NCBI GenBank assembly: GCA_963932465.1
Contig: OZ010786.1
Location: forward strand, 595,437,038 to 595,501,037
From: Maratus speciosus
Taxonomy: Eukaryota > Arthropoda > Arachnida > Araneae > Salticidae
Direction: 5' to 3'
Length of the DNA: 64,000 nucleotides
Shown here one piece after another: positions 12,186-22,435 of this stretch. The first letter of the stretch is position 1, and every line of letters starts with the position of its first letter. Under the pieces are notes generated by a model. It saw only the letters and a program-made list of their open reading frames with translations, searched no databases and was not told the DNA's origin. A program made the translations under genes and the position numbers.

Positions 12186-12624
12186 CCAGCCTGGAAAATT
12201 TCTCACTATTACAAGTTGGCAAGGCTACAAAAGCAGCACAAGAAGGGATATTTATCGTGAGCCACCGAGATGGGGCAAACACGAAACTTAATTAAATCCA
12301 GCTTCGATTGAAACTACATTAGTACTTGGAAATTTTTCCAAAGAGAAACCATCGCCTTGAATACAATATTTAAAATGAAAATCAAATTTCAAATTAAAAC
12401 TGCCTTTTAAGCATGTAATTTGAAATTTTGTTTTCATTTGAAATATTGGATGCAAGGCAAATGGTTCTCTCAGGAAAAATTTCCAACTATTAATATAGTT
12501 TCAATCGATGCTGGATTTAATTAAGTTTCGTGTTTGCTCCATGTCGGTGGCTCACGATAAATATCCCATTTTGTGCTGCTTTTGTAGCCTTGCCAACATA
12601 TAATAGTGAGAAATTTTCCAGGCT

Positions 12625-12705
12625 GGGTATCGTTCCATGTGGTTTAGTCGGGAGAATGTCAGTGCGCTATATTGATGGCCTGGGCTCGAGTCCCAGCATG
12701 GAATC
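12625..12705 (+). ncRNA. tRNA-like promoter segment (SINE head), arm 2
   Basis: The inverted twin of 12105-12185: box A-like TGTGGTTTAGTCGGGAGA and box B-like GGCTCGAGTCC (one change from the other arm). The two arms differ by scattered substitutions, so the inverted pair is not very recent. Confidence 0.6.
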
Positions 12706-13096
12706 TTTTTCACTATATTGGCCTTTGCGTCTTTTAAGCAATTAATTTGAAATTTGATTTTCATTTGAAATCATCACAGTGTTTATGACAAATTCGTCAC
12801 AAATGACACATATTTCACAAATTGGTCACAATGTGGCTTCAAAACATTGTCACATTCGTCACAAAATTAATGCCAAAATAGTCACAAATGACACACTTTT
12901 CACAAATTAGTCACACCGTGACTTCACAGAGTGGTCACAATGTGACGTCACAAACGACCTCTAAAACGGCCATAACGACCTCGCATTCTAGTCACTGTGA
13001 CGTCACATCGACGTCACGTGACGTCACATCGACGGTCACAAAATCACAGCGTGACTTCACAACGACGTCGCCGTGAGGTCACCATGCCTTACGGGT

Positions 13097-13323
13097 ATGA
13101 ACTATGATGGTGAGAGTGACAATGAAAACGAAAACGTACAACAAGAGAAAAAGCCATCAAGCAGTGAAATGATCACTTCTTTTGATCTTATAAGGCAGGA
13201 CTTCAAATGATGGAAAATGTTCCCGATACAATTTTTCATTCCTTGCTAAAGTGTGAACATTTTTTCGAGAGTGTAACAATTTTGAAATCAAAACAGCGAA
13301 AAATTACAGATTTCTTCGTATAA
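13097..13323 (+). pseudogene. Tigger transposase remnant, extreme C-terminus
   Basis: The first frame gives an acidic, Ser-rich linker (MNYDGESDNENENVQQEK). After a frameshift near 13200 a second frame reads KCEHFFE and then KSKQRKITDFF before TAA at 13321. An ending of the type QxxITDFF is characteristic of pogo/Tigger transposases. It directly precedes the right Tigger TIR and is the continuation of the fragment at 7040-7216. Confidence 0.75.
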
Positions 13324-13838
13324 AATTAATGTAAGTTTTCCTTATGTGATTTTTATTATGCTTTAAAAATAAATGTCTGTTTTCTTTTTTGAAACTGTTT
13401 AATTAAGAAATACAATATTAGGTTAATATTTATAGTTAAACATTTCAAATTCTTAATTAAACACTTCAAAAATAATTGTTGTTCAAAATTTACACATTAA
13501 ATAGGGATTTTTACTTATTCTCTATATAACGAATTTCTCTATATAACGAATTTTTTACTAGAACAATGGATTTCGTTATATATAGACTCGACTGTATATA
13601 CCTTTTTAATTTGCAGAAATATGCGATTTAAGTAAGACACTGGAGATCGCGTAAGATTTCGTCGGCAGTTAAGAGATTATTGACCTGTAATTTCTATAGA
13701 ATGATTCAGATTTAAGATAAAAAATACTGAGAAGTTTTAGAAGATTTGAGATTTCTTTATGTAACGCATACTTCGCTCACGATTGACACGTCATTAATTC
13801 TACATGGATGAAATTATCATACAAAAAGATGTTTAAGA

Positions 13839-14017
13839 CAGGGCTCGAAAAATCACATGCCCGACATCAGTGTTGCTACTTTTTTTTTTTTTTTTTTGGT
13901 ACGACTTTTTTTGGAATTGTACGACTTAATTAAACTACCATTCGAAAAAAGTGGTGTCATTCATTTGTTTTTTAAAGTAGCAACATTGATGTCAGGCATG
14001 TGATTTTTCGAGACCTG
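13839..14017. mobile_element. hAT-like MITE with perfect 8-bp TSD
   Basis: The TIR is CAGGGCTCGAAAAATCACAT; the inverted arm at 13980-14017 pairs over about 40 bp. GTTTAAGA occurs exactly at 13831-13838 and 14018-14025. The paralogous blocks at 33035 (TTATTTAAGATATC) and 63330 (TTGTTTAATATATC) lack it, confirming a clean insertion. It is 179 bp with no coding capacity. The inserted pyrimidine-rich centre differs from the core carried by other MITEs here. Confidence 0.88.
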
Positions 14018-14111
14018 GTTTAAGATATTATTAGAATCGGGGCTCAAACAAAGCACTTCTGGCCCCTTCATCACATTTGCCAGAAGCCCGCCTACTGACC
14101 ACCTTTCCCGC

Positions 14112-14563
14112 TGACATAGAAATACTCAAGGCCAGAGGACACGAGTTGTGACTCCATCACTAATCGACCGACTTCTCACTAGTGTTGAAATTCACGATGT
14201 AAAATTTTGAATAGCAATTTTCATTTATTTACTTATGTAATATATATCATCTTATAAAATAATAATAACTATTTAAACCTACTGGTGAGAATTTGGAATC
14301 TCCCAATGAAAAATCAGTCAGATACGGCAACACTGTGCCATTCGGCATCTGACTGAATTTTTATTTAGGGTATCCGAATTCTTACCAGTAAGTATAAATA
14401 GTTATTATTGTTTTATAAGACAACAGATATTCCACAAATAAAATAAAAGAAAATTGCTATTCAAAATCTTCTGGTGTGAATTCCATCACTAGGGAAAAAT
14501 CGATCAATTGGTGATGACGTCACAACTCGTATCCGCTGGCCTGGAGTATTTCGATGGTATCGC
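14112..14563. mobile_element. Palindromic MITE with 9-bp TSD (Mutator-like), copy 1
   Basis: Long inverted arms (GAAATACTC, AGGCCAG, then ACGAGTTGTGAC near each end) and a second copy at 53886-54342. It is flanked by CTTTCCCGC (14103-14111) and CTTTCCGCG (14564-14572), a near 9-bp TSD as in Mutator-like elements. Blocks at about 33120 and 63412 lack it. Each arm contains one copy of the shared core (14190-14290 and 14381-14478), with CACCAG/CTGGTG-type edges. Confidence 0.78.
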
Positions 14564-15389
14564 CTTTCCGCGATTAAAAATCACGCTAAATTGACAACAC
14601 TACTAAGAACTAGTTTTGACAAGATAAATTCAAAATATATATTGTCTATAACTTTCGAATAACAATCTTCACATTTCTTTTTTGTTCACAGACAGTTTCT
14701 CATTAAATAAAGCAAAAATTTATATTCGTATATTATGGTACGTTTTTTAAATCACAAAATGTGCTGCAGCAGGAGCAGATTGCAGAAGAACCGGCCTTAC
14801 TTTTAACAGACATTGTAAATTCTAATTTAAAATTTAAGTATTAAAATGTGGCTAGAAATCTTTTTTTGCGATAACATATCGTAACAGAACAACTAAAAGT
14901 AAATACAAAATGAAACAAAAATTCCAGAACTATACTATTTTCCATTATTGAAAAAGGCATCCATCTACCGATCTTCAAAGCTCAGAGACATTTCTTGTCA
15001 AATTCTCAGCTTCTTATTCTTGCATTCATTCAATACACAATAAACTAACATTTTTTTTTTTATTTTAAAAAGCTGGAAGTCATTTCCAATGCTTTGAAAG
15101 GATTAGATAAAATAAAACAATAAAGAAATTTTAAGGAAATGTACAACTGGATTTAAAAATAATCATTATTGAAGTTAAAGAGAATTTTACTAAGTATACA
15201 TTAAAAAAATAAAAGATAGCATAGTTATAATACAGCACTACTTCTTATGAACTATAATAAAGGTTGTATTTCTAAGAACTGGATGCAGTTGTAAGTTTTT
15301 TATAATAAAATAAATAACTTATATAATTATTTATTTCAGTAAAAACATATTTTAATAGAAATTTTATGATCTGTTTATTCTTTATTTTT

Positions 15390-16065
15390 TTAAGGGGACA
15401 CAGTACCTTATAAACTACTTTTTCGATTTTGACCAATACTGTAATATACTTAAATATAATGTCACTACAGATATTAGGTACTATAAAGCAAATATAATTT
15501 CATATAATTAAAAAAAATCTTGTACAACAGCCTATTTAACTAAAATTTAAATTAAAAAAAAAAAAAAAAATATTTTTTTTAAATCCCCAGTACTTTTTTA
15601 AATATGAATATTTTTGCTTCAATTTTTTTTACATATTCCTTAGATTATACTACATAAAAATGTGCATGGATTTTTAGATGTATGGGATATTACATTTAAT
15701 ATCAATGTTTTTCTCTTTTGTATAGTAAAAAATCAAGGAAAAATAATTGAAATTCTTAAAAAAAAAATAACTATAACCTTGAATGTTAAATCCATGCACA
15801 GTAGTATAATCTAAGGAATATGTAAAAAAAAATTTAAGCAAAAATATTCATATTTAAAAAAGTAGTAGGGATAAAAAAAAATGTTAGTTTTTTAAAATTT
15901 AAATTTTAGTTAAATAGACTGTTCTAGAAGATTTTTTTTTTAATTTTATGAAATCATATTTGCTTTATAGTACCTAATATCTGTAGTGACATTATATTTA
16001 AGTATATTACATACAGTATTGTTCAAAATCGCAAAAGTAGTTTATAAGGTACCGTGTCCCCTTAA
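15390..16065. mobile_element. 676-bp near-perfect TTAA palindrome
   Basis: The left arm starts TTAAGGGGACACAGTACC; the right arm is its inverse over almost the full half-length (ATATTAGGTACTATAAAGC recurs inverted at 15960-15990). The paralog at about 33965-33980 reads TTTTTTTAAATGTCATT without it, so the insertion is at TTAA with TTAA duplicated. Essentially all stem, with no coding content. Such a long hairpin would be prone to cruciform extrusion and would give double-stranded RNA if transcribed. Confidence 0.85.
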
Positions 16066-16078
16066 ATTTCATTTTATT

Positions 16079-17145
16079 TTAACCCTCTCGCTGCGTAATT
16101 TTTTTTTTTTATCAAAATAAGTTCAAAAATTGCGCACATTCCATTTCAATCAGGCTAAATCATGGCTGTCATTGGAGACTATTTTTATATTTTCACACCA
16201 CCATTTAAAAAAAAAAAAAAAATCATTTTTGCAGAATATTTCTCAAATAGTTGCGAAACAGTTGAGACGTAATTCCGTGCTGTATACCCAGTCTTCGAAG
16301 TGAGAGTCGAAGTGCATGAGCTCGTACGAGGAAAAAAGTCAAACTGCAGAGAAATCTCTGTGCTTGAGAGGAAAAGTAAAACAGCAAATAGCAGGAGAAA
16401 TCCGATTGGACGAGACCCGGAGGCCCCACCCTCTCGAGATCTAATGAAGTAAGAGTAAGTGAAGGCACCGCCCCCTGAATACTAGGCCTGAGCGCTGGAC
16501 CAAAAATGGCGGCTGCCGAAGGCAGATTTTTTTCGGCGTGTTTACAGTCCCTTAAATATTCCTACCAATAATTTTTTGAAGTTTTTTCCGCTTCATTTTT
16601 CTGAGAATAAATAAGGTAGAGAAATCTTTTATAAAATACCGGTGTCTACATTTAAGGGACCGTACGTATGCTAAAAAAAATCCGCCTTCGGCAGCCGCCA
16701 TTTTTGTGTGAGCGCTCAGGCCTAGTATTCAGGGGGCGGTGGTGAAGGACAAACGATAATTTAAGTTTTAATGAAAGAGAGGCCATTAAGAGAGGTCATA
16801 AGTTAAATTCGGACTAAAAATAAACAATGTAAAGAGAAATTTTAGCAACAGTTTCGATGTCGGAATGGCAAAGAAAGGCACCGGGCCGTAAGATTTTAAC
16901 TCAAAAAAAAATAATAATAAAAATAAAATAAAAATAATGAAATAAACCTATTCAAGAGCATATATCTCAAGCAGCTGTTATTAAAGTCTATACGGAATGT
17001 TTTGTATTTAAAAAGTGGTGCGAGTTGAATAAAAAAATAGTCGACAGTGGAAAAAATGAATCCCCCGAGAAAATCTCTGGTTGCGCAAATTTTGCTACTT
17101 TTACGTTACCCGGGGAAATCTCGAGTTGCGCAGCGAGATGGTTAA
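16079..17145. mobile_element. TTAACCCTCTCGCTGCG family, copy 1 (interrupted)
   Basis: Ends TTAACCCTCTCGCTGCG and CGCAGCGAGATGGTTAA. The paralogous block at about 33985 has plain TTAA (ATTAGATTAAAAAC), confirming a TTAA target. It contains the 276-bp MITE 16466-16741 and other unassigned sequence. The right portion (TTGCGCAAATTTTGCTAC) matches the family member at 25481-25797. Confidence 0.8.
16466..16741. mobile_element. Palindromic MITE, CACCGCCCCCTGAATAC ends, copy 1
   Basis: TIR CACCGCCCCCTGAATACTAG, followed by GCCTGAGCGCT and then, further in, GCGGCTGCCGAAGGC, all inverted at the other side. GTGAAGG is repeated directly at 16459-16465 and 16742-16748, a 7-bp TSD. A diverged second copy lies at 29040-29579. 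It is GC-rich at the ends, unlike its surroundings. Superfamily uncertain. Confidence 0.78.
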
Positions 17146-17526
17146 AAGAACGGTAAGAACGATTTAAAATGAAGTTATTCGAGATAAAATAATATAATAT
17201 ACCATAATGTATTTTTCCGATTTTTTTTTCTAATATTCGCATTTTTAAGGAGGTATTTTAAATTTTTTTCTAATTTGACACATCGGTGATCGGCAATTTT
17301 GTACGAAATATGGGTTTTAAAATACTAGAAACTCCCCCGTCTCCTAAAGTCTTTCGTAAATTTACTAGATAGGGTTTTCAAGTTTATGTATCAGTAATTA
17401 TCTTCAAAAGTAGGGATTTAATAGAAAATTTCTTACGCTCTAAAAAGAAAAGGACAGATTTATATAAATGCATTTTCTGTTACATAAAATCCACTAGCTT
17501 ATCAAATAATATTAGGTTAAATAAAA

Positions 17527-18944
17527 ATCCCTTCCGGCCGGCCCTACAGGCGGAGGTAGATTTCGAAGTTAAGTATATCAATTGCTCCAACACAAACTAA
17601 ATCAGGATTAGATATAAATCCACTTTAACAGTTTTATCTGGCCGCTTTTGAGGAGTTTTTATTTCATTATTATATAATAGCTGGTTTTATCAGAAACATG
17701 TTAAGGCGGTATTAAAAAAAAATACTTTTCCATGCTCAAGAACTCGAAATTTTCTGGCACATTTTCAGATTCATTTTTAATAGAAAAAATATGAAACTTA
17801 CTGACTTGATTTTTGAAAAGATTTATAAGCGGGCATGTGTTCTTAATTTTCTTTCAATTAATTGAAACTTGATTAATAAACAATTATTTTCTCAGTAGGG
17901 CAATATTTTTCTTTCTAACACATTCGCTTCAGGAATTTCTGTTCAAAACGCCCACTTTGACATCATTTTTTGAAATACATTCTGCCTCTATAAAAAAAAA
18001 AATCGATCATTACGGTACATTATATAGTTTCTGAAGAAGAGAATCTATCAATTGGATGCGTTTCAGAGCAAAAATGAATTTAAAAATGAGTCAGGAAATA
18101 AACAGTTTGGATTTTAATACACCCTTAATAAGATGATTTTTTTCTTCAACTGCTATGTATTTTTATTATTATTATTTTTTTTTTGCTGTAAGAATTTGTC
18201 CTATCAAAAACTTATCTATATAAATGTTGAAGACAATATTAAGAAGATATATGTTAAATTCATGGGGATTTTATATCTTGTGAATTGACGGAGTTATGGA
18301 AATTTTTCTTCTTCACCCCCCTTTTTTTGTTTTCGTTTTTATTTATTTTTTTGCGGTACGAATTGGTCCTATCAAAAACTTGTGAATATAAAAGTTGTAG
18401 ATAATATTCAGGAGATGCATAATAAAATTAATTGAATTTGATATCTTGAGAATTGACGAAGTTACGAATTTTTTTTTCCCAAAAACCCTATTTTTGCGCT
18501 GCTTGAGCCCATTTTTAATTTTATCAAAAATCTGTGATGCATAAATTTTTGGCCCTATTTTTAGGAGTAATAAAAATTTTAAACTGATTTGATATGTACA
18601 AAATTTAAGAAGTTATGGGTTTTTTTTCTATTTCCACAAAACCCCTCCCTATTTCCAGCCACTTGGCCCGATTTTGTCCATTAACGAACTTGAACGAGAT
18701 TTTATGCCCCTTGATTTTATGTATCAGTTTGGAAGAGATTTGTGCAGAATTGTGGAAGTTATCGTGTCCAGAAGAAAGTGATATATATAGATAGATAGAC
18801 AGATAAAGTTTTTTACTGAGGGTGGTTTTGGGTTCTAGGGGTCATGATCGGTGTAGATCTGCAAACATTTTTCAGAAATTCCAACATAGGAACGACGCCA
18901 ATAGGTAGTATTTCATACGAAATCTACCTAAAAATGGGAAGTAT
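17527..18944. repeat. Copy-1-specific insertion with degenerate tandem repeats
   Basis: Copy 2 passes directly from AAATAAAAACC to a TATCCTTTTTGG phrase (36240-36265), whereas here about 1.4 kb intervenes. At 18170-18770 a unit of about 165 bp recurs 3-4 times: CCTATCAAAAACTT, later GTTGAAGA/GTTGTAGATAATATT, then ATATCTTG(T/A)GAATTGACG. It ends near a GATAGATAGACAGATA stretch. No ORF and no recognised transposon ends; possibly the 3' part of a retroelement. Confidence 0.5.
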
Positions 18945-18964
18945 CCTTTTTGGTTATCAATGTG

Positions 18965-19467
18965 TTACGGGGCTTCGGACACTTTTATCTTGTCAATGTT
19001 ATATTTTTCACATTGGTTACCCTTTATCTCAGAACTGTTCAAAGGAATCAGATGAACTTTTCAAAGCTTAGTTTGTATGTATCTTTACAAACTTTAATAC
19101 AGGGATTTTTTTAATTGCCTGAAATTATAATTTTATGATTTTTATAGAAAACTACTAAAAAAAAACTTTAAATTACAAATAGCTTGTGGTAAACTATGTA
19201 CATCTGAGAATAAAACGTGTGTTAAAAATTTCAAATGTGTATCTTGTATAGTTTGGGATAAAGGGTCATTTAGGAAAGTTTATTTTTTTTAGTAGTTTGC
19301 AGTAATAAACCATAAAATTATAATTACAACCGATTTCAAGAATTCCCTGTATTAAAGAATGTAAAAATACATTGGGAATAAGCTTTGAAATTTCAGTTGA
19401 TTCCTAGATTAAAGTCATGAATATGACAAATTTAACAAACGAGATACATGTGTCCGAAACCGCTTAA
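18965..19467. mobile_element. Old palindromic TTAA element
   Basis: The left TTACGGGGCTTCGGACAC and right GTGTCCGAAACCGCTTAA are inverse, and the arms keep pairing inward (AAGCTTAGTTTG / GGAATAAGCTTTG; TTTATAATTATGG-like centres). Block C copy 2 retains its left arm (about 36285-36345 and 36590-36720), so this insertion predates the segmental duplication, unlike most others here. Confidence 0.7.
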
Positions 19468-19599
19468 GAAAACACCGATATTGGTAATAATAGTGTTTTT
19501 ATATTATAATCCAGTTTATTTATGTCACTAATTTCAAATCCAGAGCCTTATTTGGCGTGATATTTAATTCAAAATTTATATAAAGCAATATAAGTGTGA

Positions 19600-19836
19600 T
19601 TAACCATCTCGCTGCGCAGCCCGAGATACGATCGGGCATGCAATTCCCCGCCAAATTAATACTATTTGGTTATTCCCATCAGTTATTTTTCAGCGAAAAC
19701 TTTGTCTGATTTAATCAGGACATTTGCACGATTACGTTAGTCAAAAGTTTCTGCTCAAAAGAACCGGTAATAAACGATAAAAAATTCTGTAAAAGATGTT
19801 CGTCGCGAAGAATTACGTATGCAGCGAGAGGGTTAA
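19600..19836. mobile_element. TTAACCCTCTCGCTGCG family, copy 2 (intact)
   Basis: Ends TTAACCATCTCGCTGCGC and GCAGCGAGAGGGTTAA. The empty site in copy 2 is exact: AAGTGTGATTAAAATATT at about 36838, against GTGATTAA here and TTAAAATATT after the element. It is 237 bp and non-coding, with CCCGAGATACGATCGGGC close to the left end. A good type example for this family. Confidence 0.9.
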
Positions 19837-20564
19837 AATATTCTTATTTTAACTAATTTCACAAATATTTACAAATTTACGGTAATATTTTATACGAAGT
19901 ATCTGGACATTCCAGAACAGTTGATATATTTTATTACTTTCACTTTAAATTGTGCATGAGAGAAGTTAATCACGAATATTTTATATCTAACATTAAAGAC
20001 ACTATAATAATTGGTGAATAAAAAACAAAATGGTAATTTTAATCTGATATAAATAGTAAGCTGAATATTCTAATATATAAGAATAAAATTATTGGAAAAA
20101 ATCCGTTATTAGAACTTTTCTTAAATTATAAATGTATAAAAAAGGAAATAATAACAATAAAAAAAAATTCTAAACCTAACTTAGTTTTCGTTTCGTTCCA
20201 CAGAAATGTAATATTTTAAATTACAGAATAAGATATAAATTTTCAGAAGAGGAGTTAATCTATTATTATAGAAAAAAAATCAAAGCAGAAGGAACGCATA
20301 GCTATGCTTAAAACATTTAACTTGTTTAAATTATTTAAAAAAGGAACAAGATCAGAAGGTGGGACAAAACCTTAGCTCTTTGATACTAGCACTACCTTAA
20401 CACTAGCAAGCGCGCATGATACCTCAACACCATAAAAACCTTGCAGAAATTTGTGCATTCATAGATATTTGAAACGTATGTGGAACTTTCACCTTCAGTT
20501 TCTGAAAATCTAAGGCCCATTAGAAGAAAATCTTCAATATACTTCAACACTATTCTACAACATA

Positions 20565-20739
20565 CCGTAATTTCCGGCGTATAATCCGCAGATCAAACAA
20601 TTCTGTTTTAACCCAGAAATTCTATTTAGTAATTAAAGCCAAATATTTACCGCGATCTGACAAGTAAGATTTTATTTTAAACAATTTCTGGGTCGAAAAA
20701 TGATTGTTTGATCTGCGGATTATACGCCGCAAATTACGG
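20565..20739. mobile_element. TA-flanked palindromic MITE (CCGTAATTTCCGGCG), copy 1
   Basis: TIR CCGTAATTTCCGGCGTATAA continuing to ATCCGCAGATCAAACAATT; inverse at the right end. Related sequence without the insertion (ACAATATACTTCAAAATCATT at about 38690) shows that TA was duplicated, as for Tc1/mariner-type MITEs. Second copy at 48671-48845. A CCCAGAAATT..AATTTCTGGG inner stem follows the TIR. Confidence 0.88.
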
Positions 20740-20900
20740 TACTTCAAAATCATTAAAATTATGTCCACTATGTATATTATATAGTATTTGCAAAATAATT
20801 TAAAAAAAATTATTATGTAGACTGTATACTATATTATTTTTCCTTTGAGCATTTAAACCGTCATGTACTGCATTTTTGTGAATGTTAAGGTTGTTAACAC

Positions 20901-22051
20901 TTAACCCCTTGAAGGGTGGTGAAGCCGCTACGGCATCACATAATTCTAATCTCTAATTTCCACATTCGCACCCGAATTTTTTGATGAAAATTTCACTTCT
21001 ATTAAGTACGCGAAAATATACTTTTACTTGTTCACAAATACATTTTCTTGTAAATACTGATGTTGTTCATCTATTTCAACGTTTTACGAATACAAGTACC
21101 TTGCTCCTGAAAGGGTGAAATGCATGAATTATTCTTTTAGAATTGTGTTTTTTATTCTTATATTAAAGATTAAACACCAGAAATTTTAAGATAAATTTTT
21201 AATTTTAGTTAGTAGCATATTTTTATAAATTTTTCAGGATTAATACTTCTCTATAAATACATAGTGGCTGATTAGAACTTACGGGGTCTTGTACATTTTA
21301 AACACGTCGGAAATTAACGAAAAACTTCAAAGTTTGAATTAGTCTATCTTCAAACCCTTTTTATGTATATACATGAAATTTTGGACATTGATTAAACAGA
21401 TTGTGCTTTGTAATATGCTACCATTAGAAATTTATTAGCCGTTTACAGAATTCGTATATTGTTGAAATCAAAATAGCTCTTGTTTTTACTACAGGTCATT
21501 GCGCACATAATATCTTGAGAAAGTATGTGTGGATTGTCAGGCAATTTGGTAAAGATACTAAACCAATATGTGTATTTAAAATGAACTACTTTTAAGTATT
21601 TACAATGGTAATATCTTTGGTTATGACTATTTATATTCATTAAAAATATAAAATTTTTACTTTTAAAATACTTTTGGCCTAAGAGTAGTTCTTTTTAACT
21701 ACACATATGTTTAGTATCTTTACGAAATTTCATGACAATCCATACATACTTTCTCAAGATCACGCAATGACTTCTGGAGTAAAAAAAGTGCTATTTTGAT
21801 TTCAACAATACACAAATTCTGTAAAAGGCTAATAAATTTCTAATGACAGCATATTACAAAGCACAATCTGTTTAATCAATATCCATAATTTCATGTTTAT
21901 ACATAAAAAGTTTTTGAAGATAGATTAATTCAAACTTTGAATTTTTTCGTTAAATTTCGTCGCGTTTAAAAGGTACAAGACCCCTTAATTTATGTATTGA
22001 AAGTTAAAAAAAAGTGATGCACTTTTGCATCACTATGCATTTAAGGGTTAA
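20901..22051. mobile_element. TTAA element with nested palindrome
   Basis: Ends TTAACCCCTTGAAGGGTGG and CATTTAAGGGTTAA, with GCATCAC words just inside both ends. Copy 2 of the block has AAGGCACTTAATAAAAG here (about 49335), an empty TTAA. It contains a second, larger TTAA palindrome (21279-21988). No coding capacity. Confidence 0.7.
21279..21988. mobile_element. 710-bp palindromic TTAA element (nested)
   Basis: The left arm begins TTACGGGGTCTTGTACATTT; the right arm is its inverse, ending ACAAGACCCCTTAA. Pairing continues through TTCAAAGTTTGAATTA, GCTTTGTAATATGCT and GGATTGTCA. The left TTAA has mutated to TTAC. Nearly the whole length is stem. Confidence 0.8.
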
Positions 22052-22227
22052 TTTCTTACTTAACAATACACTAAACACAGTACATATTTGCATGTATTGC
22101 TGTTAAAATTACATTATTTTCTGCTGATCCCGAAAGAGTGGAATATTATCCAAAATTTATTATGTACTGTTATACTGCTAAAATTTTTAGAAATAATTTG
22201 TCTTTTTCATATTTCTTTGTCTATAAT

Positions 22228-22435
22228 TTAACACTAGAATGGCGGCGAGCGGTCATTTTGACCCTTGCCGAATGAAAACATTTCGATTCGAACCAGAATT
22301 TTTTTTATAATATAAGATTGATATATACTGCACAAAAATAACTTAAATAAATAAGTTAAATAGTTCTAAATAAAAATTCTGATGTGAAATATTTTTCTAA
22401 AACTTGAGCAAAATTTCCCGCCGTTCTAGTGTTAA
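22228..22435. mobile_element. piggyBac-type MITE (TTAACACTAGA ends)
   Basis: Ends TTAACACTAGAATGGCGG and GCCGTTCTAGTGTTAA, with GGTCATTTTGACC just inside on the left. These are the same termini as the large piggyBac element at 38810-49288, so this 208-bp copy is probably a deletion derivative of that family. Copy 2 of block C has the empty site (CTATGATTTAATTTTTGAAGAG, about 49545). Confidence 0.88.

Larger units (their letters stand above)
11958..12790. mobile_element. tRNA-derived long inverted repeat with 19-bp flanking repeats
   Basis: About 12000-12300 and 12475-12770 are inverted copies of each other (LINE-like boundaries absent), around an AT-rich centre. Each arm holds a tRNA-like segment. 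The insert is bracketed by the direct repeat CATCACAGTGTTTATGACA at 11958-11976 and 12772-12790. A 19-bp duplication fits target-primed retroposition better than a DNA transposon, but the head-to-head arrangement is unusual. Confidence 0.65.
7345..13087. mobile_element. 5.7-kb GCATGGTCAC element of unknown type
   Basis: It interrupts the Tigger transposase. Left end GCATGGTCACGGTGACGTCA; right end is the inverse of GCATGGTGACCTCACGGCGA. Both ends are rich in short tandem GTGACGTCAC words (7350-7600 and 12780-13080). No transposase frame was seen inside. The TSD is unclear (TTAC..AT on both sides is only suggestive). The interior hosts a TA-flanked MITE (8361-8745), an ACAGGG-type tandem array (10290-11460) and a tRNA-derived inverted repeat (11958-12790). 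Superfamily not assigned. Confidence 0.55.
6686..13594 (+). mobile_element. Tigger/pogo-type element, interrupted
   Basis: The left TIR begins CAGTCGAGTCTCTCTATAAC and the right end is its inverse (ATAGACTCGACTG). TA lies immediately outside both ends (6684-6685, 13595-13596), the pogo/Tigger target. Sub-terminal TCTCTATATAACGAATT repeats occur near both ends. Two transposase fragments remain, at 7040-7216 and 13097-13323, separated by the element at 7345-13087. Everything upstream of the C-terminal third of the enzyme is lost. Confidence 0.85.
6521..13680. mobile_element. TTAA element (TTAACCCCTTAACTGCC) holding a nested stack
   Basis: The outermost layer is a short element: left end TTAACCCCTTAACTGCC, right end GGCAGTTAAGAGATTAT, an inverse match with decay at the very end. 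Its own sequence is only 6521-6685 plus 13595-13680; the rest is inserted. Block A copies 2 and 3 run uninterrupted across this point (TATTAAGTAATGACCTG at about 32890; GTTAAGTAATGAAC at about 60470), showing that everything here is an insertion at a TTAA. Confidence 0.7.
14564..17526. repeat. Segmental repeat block B, copy 1
   Basis: Collinear with 33130-36260 and 63430-64000. The sequence AAATTGACAACACT near 14590, the GTGCTGCAGCAGGAGCAGATT region and the CTCCTAAAGTCTTTC phrase (17341) all recur in order. Two TTAA elements (15390-16065, 16079-17145) are specific to this copy. No gene recognised. Confidence 0.8.

Noticed and set aside
12105..12705. Functional tRNA genes
   Set aside because: Box A/B-like sequences are present, but flanking stems do not form a full tRNA and the copies sit in mobile repeats.
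12067..12745. Two similar ORFs (MFAP..RWLTINIP) on opposite strands
   Set aside because: They are shadows of the tRNA-like inverted repeat; the similarity is due to DNA duplication, not coding constraint.
16223..16468. 81-codon minus-strand ORF ending at a MITE boundary
   Set aside because: Inside an interrupted TTAA element and not matched in paralogous copies; no motif.
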